This document shows, in pieces, positions 59,855 through 64,000 of a DNA stretch of 64,000 nucleotides (its first letter is position 1; every line of letters starts with the position of its first letter). The stretch is from contig JAPFBL010000068.1 in assembly GCA_026182355.1 (NCBI GenBank), positions 2,187,001 to 2,251,000 on the forward strand, given 5' to 3'. Below the pieces are notes generated by a model that saw only the letters and a list, made by a program, of their open reading frames with translations, was not told the origin of the DNA and made no database searches. The stretch is from Hermatobates lingyangjiaoensis. Taxonomy: Eukaryota; Arthropoda; Insecta; Hemiptera; Hermatobatidae. The translations under genes and the position numbers were made by a program.

Positions 59855-59877
59855 AACCTTTCTTCTATTTATATGGA

Positions 59878-61114
59878 TATGTTGTTGATTCTAATACCCC
59901 TCAAAGAAAATTTGATTGTTAGCTTTAAATGAATCATTAAGAGCTATATTGGCATCATTATGGTTTTGAAAAAATTCTGGTCTTGTACAGTATATGAGTT
60001 AACGGTACTAGCGTTAAATAAAAATACTTTGACATTATATTAATTTAAATATTGCAATTCGTGTCTATTCTTTGTTTATATAATGCAGTGTTTTAGGTTA
60101 ATTGTCTAGAAAACAATTGGACCAATTAATGAATGGACACACGGAAATGAAGGAGAATGAGGCAGTGGACCTATTGGAAAAGGTTGGAGCCGGAAAAACC
60201 TTTTAGTGCTTTTGGCCACTACATCCATCCAGATTCCTCAAGGATGCAATTAATGAATGAACAATAAGGGTGCAGATCTCTGCACGACCCAAGTTGAAGT
60301 CATCTGAGGCCTTGGTTGGCACAGTACGTTTGGTTTGCCAGGAGTGTTCGCCTGACTGCCCTCAGGTGGGGATGGCCGGCCGAGGTGGCGGGGTCCAGGC
60401 AGTCTGCTATAAAGTAGCTCCGGAGCTCCCAGACCTCACACCTCTCCAGTCTGCGCCCATGGGATACCTGCCATGAAGGTACAAATCGCTTGTCACACCG
60501 CTTCTCCCACACAACAATCCAACGACTTTGTCAACTTCAGCAATGTCGCGAGCCATTCGTCCAAATAATATATATTACTAAAACTCATTTTTAAAACATT
60601 CATTGTTTACTTCATTGACTAGTATTATAACTTCCGAGTTATTAGACTGATTCTCAATATCTCATTCTACGTATATAAACATAAATCTACATAGTCAAAC
60701 ATTTTTTAATATACCAAAAACTCTGAATGCATCATTTAAGAAAAATATGAATAACAGTGTTACTTTTAGTAATATTATAAAAGTATTAAAATACTTGACC
60801 ATGCATTGGGTTAGTAGCGAGTTAAGGTCTATGCGAATTTAGAAAAAAACCATTCAAGCCTCATAATTGAAGAATAGTTACCTTTTTTTTAAAGTAATTT
60901 TTTAAAAATTTGAGTAGTCTAGTTCTTATTGCACTTTACTTTTTAAATGTTATATTTTTTATTTGCTTTAATTATAAACTTATAATGTACATATTTTCTA
61001 CTTATAATGCATTGTTGAAAATCTCTTCTGAAAATTAAAAAACTAATTTTTTGAAAGAGTTTTAGACCCTTTAGACTAGACTCTTCTACACAAATCAAAG
61101 AAAGTTTCACTGGC
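59878..61114. other. Spacer with GC-rich island of unknown origin
   Basis: 60250-60530 is GC-rich (blocks such as GGCCGGCCGAGGTGGCGGGG) with opposing 68- and 70-codon ORFs; neither product is recognised. 60030-60120 is repeated in part at 61668-61800 (TTAATTTAAATATTGCAATT, GTGTCTATTCTTTGTTTAT). No gene supported. Confidence 0.35.
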
Positions 61115-63967
61115 CAGGGGTTAGCGACCTACATTACCAGGGGTTAGTAATAGCCGAACATGGTCCACCAGACAATTTTTTGGGTACACTAAAAAAGTTT
61201 AAATATCCATGAAAATCGAAGTATATTTATTTATGACATCGTTATTAAGTGTTGTTATAAGTGATCGTTTTAAAGTTTATTTTTGAATGCTTAACACTTT
61301 CTGTTAGTTTCATTGTTTAGCTATGACATATTTTAGTATTTACTATAAGCAGTTATTTTATATAGCATATTATGTGACATTATTTATCATTTTAACTTAT
61401 TTTAGTATACTCTAAGGACATTTAGTTAGCATTTCAGTTTGCGTTTATTGAGTTATCTTTCTTAATAAATTAATATTTTTAGTAGTTGTGATTCAGGTGT
61501 TATCAATAAAATTAGATTGATAACAATAATTAAATTTAATTATTACAATAAAATTGTTTCATTTTAAATATAAGAAAATTAAATGCTCTATTGAATTGGT
61601 ACTAACAAAAAAGAGAAAAACTGCTAAGATGTTCGAAGCTTATTACTATAATGGAACGTTGAATTATCATATTAATTTAAATATTGCAATTTGTGTCTAT
61701 TCTTTGTTTATGAAATAAATTAAGAAACACTGAGGCCTTGTTTCATTTTAAGTCAATTTAAGAGTCAGAATAAGGTCTCTGTTTTAGGTAAATTGTCGGG
61801 AAAAATATTACTACAGTATTTAATGATACATATATAATGATTTATAGATGAATACTATGTAGTATAGTATATAATATACGATTTAATAATTAAGTATACT
61901 ATATGGAAGTATACTTCATATAGTATATTTAATGATACTATATCAATTATGCTAAAATTCATATAGGTGTCATAAACAAAAAACTACTATGCATGAACAA
62001 AATTGCAATTTTTTCACGCTTTTGATAAAACCGTATCTGCCATTCCTGTTTTAAATTGATACTGACAAATCTGCTTTCTACCTCTATATGGATAAGCATC
62101 CATGTCTGCACCTTGTCAGCTTTCCTGACTAGAGCATCATCCTAGACTGTTCTAACACTTTAAAATTGAATATCAAATTTACTCTTGAAAATCGTTTAAA
62201 GAACTAATCTTGAATAATAAAAATAAAGTAATAACCAATTAATTCAATTAAAAAATATAATCCAATGGATTCGATAAGGATTGTATGAGATCACTTGATA
62301 GCACTTTATTTGTGGGTTCTGATCAAATGAACAATTACCCACTTTCCCACGGATTGAAGTATTGTATTTTAAATACTATAATTTATTTGACGTAGTAAGG
62401 AAATATTATTTGTTATTTCACCATATGAATAAAAGTTATCAGGTTTGACTTCATCAAAACCGTTCTATAAGTGTCTTTAAATATTTAATGATTGTTTATG
62501 TTTATATTACAGACAATTGAAACCAGGTTTAGACATTTCATTTTGCGCTTTCACAGTATTTCCTGTTTCTATTTATGAAAACAAACAATTGGAAATTCTT
62601 TTTATAACCTCATAGTTAGTAAAGTGTACAATTAGTTTTAGCTTTCTTAAATAGTTTTGCTCTTAACGACTAAACAAACTAATGAGCAAAATAATAAAAC
62701 CAATGTGATAAAAGAAATGTTGAATATCAAACATGACTAACAAAACCAGTCATGCCTTAATTAAACATACTTGATTATTCATTTTAATATTACCTAATGC
62801 TAATCAATTTTAACTTGGTTCATTTCTGATAACATTAATGATACTTTTAACTTAATTATTAGACAGTTTAATACAAGTAAAAAATAATGTTTGAAGAAAA
62901 AATTCACTTATAGAAGAAGCAACACATAAAACAATAATTGAAATGTATTACTCTCGATAAATTAGTAACTTTTTTCAATTTCTTAAAAATATGAAACCTT
63001 TCTTAAAAATATTAAAAATATGAAACACGATATTAGTGAAGTAAATTATTTCCGTTGAAATGAATATTTTGACAAGGCGAAAAATGTCAACTTTTCTTAA
63101 CCTCTTAATATAAATTAAATTAATAGACGTAAGAATATTTGGAAATGAAAGACTATTGTTTTTACATTTGAAAAGTAAAATTATGGGATAACGGTGTTTT
63201 CACATTGAAATCGTACAACCTACTGATAGTTATATACAGCTACACAATTGCAGAGAACCAGTATATAGTACAGATATATGTGTAATATTGGAAACTGGGA
63301 CTTTCTGAAGTCAACCTAAATTAGTGTTAAAACAGACAACATTATCAAGACGACAAACCAGGCACCTAACTACTACAAGAGTTATGACCACGCCAAAAAC
63401 TTTCAAAAATAGAAAATAGCTAGATAAAACTTATTAGTTTAAAATATCAAAGTACAGTACCAAGAAAATGACTTCTGCCAACCGCAAATCAGGAAAACCT
63501 CAATATATGAGCGAAGTAACTATCTCTTAATAATAGCCAGGCTTAAAGCTCTTTTAGAATTTTAAACTTCATGCTAGTATAGTACATCAACCATTCCAGA
63601 CAAGATTGAAGATGGTGCCATTGAAGCTATTGAAGATTGAAATATAAATAATTCCTTCCATTAGTAAAATAAAATACGCATTTACAGCTTGATGTCGATT
63701 GACGGCGACTGAAACATTGACAAGTATAACAAAAAATGAAATTAGGAAACTATAATTGCCCAAGAAATACTGACCTTGCAACCAAACTTCATAGCGAGAA
63801 ACTTTTAAACAGTTCGTCCTACTATGTCATGAGTACTCTCAATTGTTTGCTTCCAAATCTACACAGGTCTACTCAACGAGATCAAAATAAAAACAAATGT
63901 GTTAAATGTGAATGTGCAATCTTGAGAACTCAGGCTGACGATACTCAATCAAAACATGGTAGTATGT

Positions 63968-64000
<33 letters not shown>
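61115..64000. other. AT-rich end of window
   Basis: Starts with two CAGGGGTTAG words (61117 and about 61137) like hAT ends, without a partner end. 61668-61800 is the longer copy of a segment also at 60030-60120. 61830-61950 has many TAGTATA/TATACTA palindromes. No gene. The window ends in an (AG)n microsatellite from 63971. Confidence 0.35.
63971..64000 (+). repeat. (AG)n microsatellite
   Basis: A pure run of alternating A and G to the window edge, so its full length is unknown. Confidence 0.97.

Larger units (their letters stand above)
59301..59877 (-). mobile_element. Internally deleted Helitron with both ends
   Basis: On the minus strand the element starts TCCATATAAATAGAAG (after A) and ends with hairpin AGACG-GGCA-CGTCT, then GCTAG (before T): the 5' TC, 3' hairpin and CTRR end, and A/T insertion site of Helitrons. 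Between lie the 5' non-coding region, the C-terminal part of a Pif1-like helicase, and a 119-bp 3' UTR. At 577 bp it is a deletion derivative that could still be recognised in trans. Almost all of the Rep/helicase gene is lost. Confidence 0.75.

Noticed and set aside
60300..60512. 70-codon minus-strand ORF in a GC-rich island
   Set aside because: Composition favours open frames on both strands; the product is not recognised and no splice or promoter context supports it.

Overview
The window is AT-rich, intron-rich animal nuclear DNA, almost certainly from an insect. Gene style and the mix of mariner, hAT, Helitron and tRNA-derived SINE copies would fit a hemipteran, but I cannot fix the order from sequence alone. 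There is one convincing host gene, on the + strand across roughly 9.1-32.7 kb: the orthologue of the Drosophila/C. elegans zinc-finger protein MEP-1, a partner of the Mi-2 chromatin remodeller. Eight coding exons join with consistent phases into a predicted protein of about 1247 residues: an acidic, low-complexity N-terminal half, a Lys/Glu-rich helix, and seven C2H2-type zinc fingers (three encoded in exon 2, four in exons 5-7). A probable 3' UTR intron leads to a last exon with an ATTAAA signal near 32.71 kb. The promoter and first exon(s) are not identified; the reading frame is still open at the 5' splice boundary of the first recognised coding exon.

Layout. 0-9.1 kb: non-coding upstream DNA with decayed repeats (a dispersed-repeat copy, a hAT-like miniature element, a minus-strand SINE, a 147-bp foldback, a decayed 28-bp minisatellite) and two CpG-richer patches that might be exons or promoters. 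9.1-32.7 kb: MEP-1, with foldback elements in introns 4 and 6 and in the 3' UTR intron. 32.7-38.8 kb: AT-rich flank with a structured element bounded by a 12-bp direct repeat, a palindromic mariner derivative and a degenerate SINE. 38.8-43.8 kb: a satellite array of about 31 copies of a 157-bp monomer. 43.8-46.5 kb: repeat debris, including a GC-richer block with a tRNA-Lys-like segment and a hAT-like element. 46.5-47.4 kb: a second tandem array of 74-76 bp monomers with a 224-bp higher-order unit. 47.4-64 kb: gene-free DNA with SINEs, foldbacks, a long dispersed-repeat copy, Helitron fragments and a short Helitron with both ends preserved.

The most unusual theme is structural. At least five otherwise dissimilar foldback/interspersed families carry the same small hairpin signature: CTGA(N)GA, one extra base, a 3-5 bp stem whose sequence differs by family but still pairs, then GAAA or a close variant. 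This resembles the stem II region of a hammerhead ribozyme core. It is an inference from reading the sequence by eye. No alignment, folding or database search was run.
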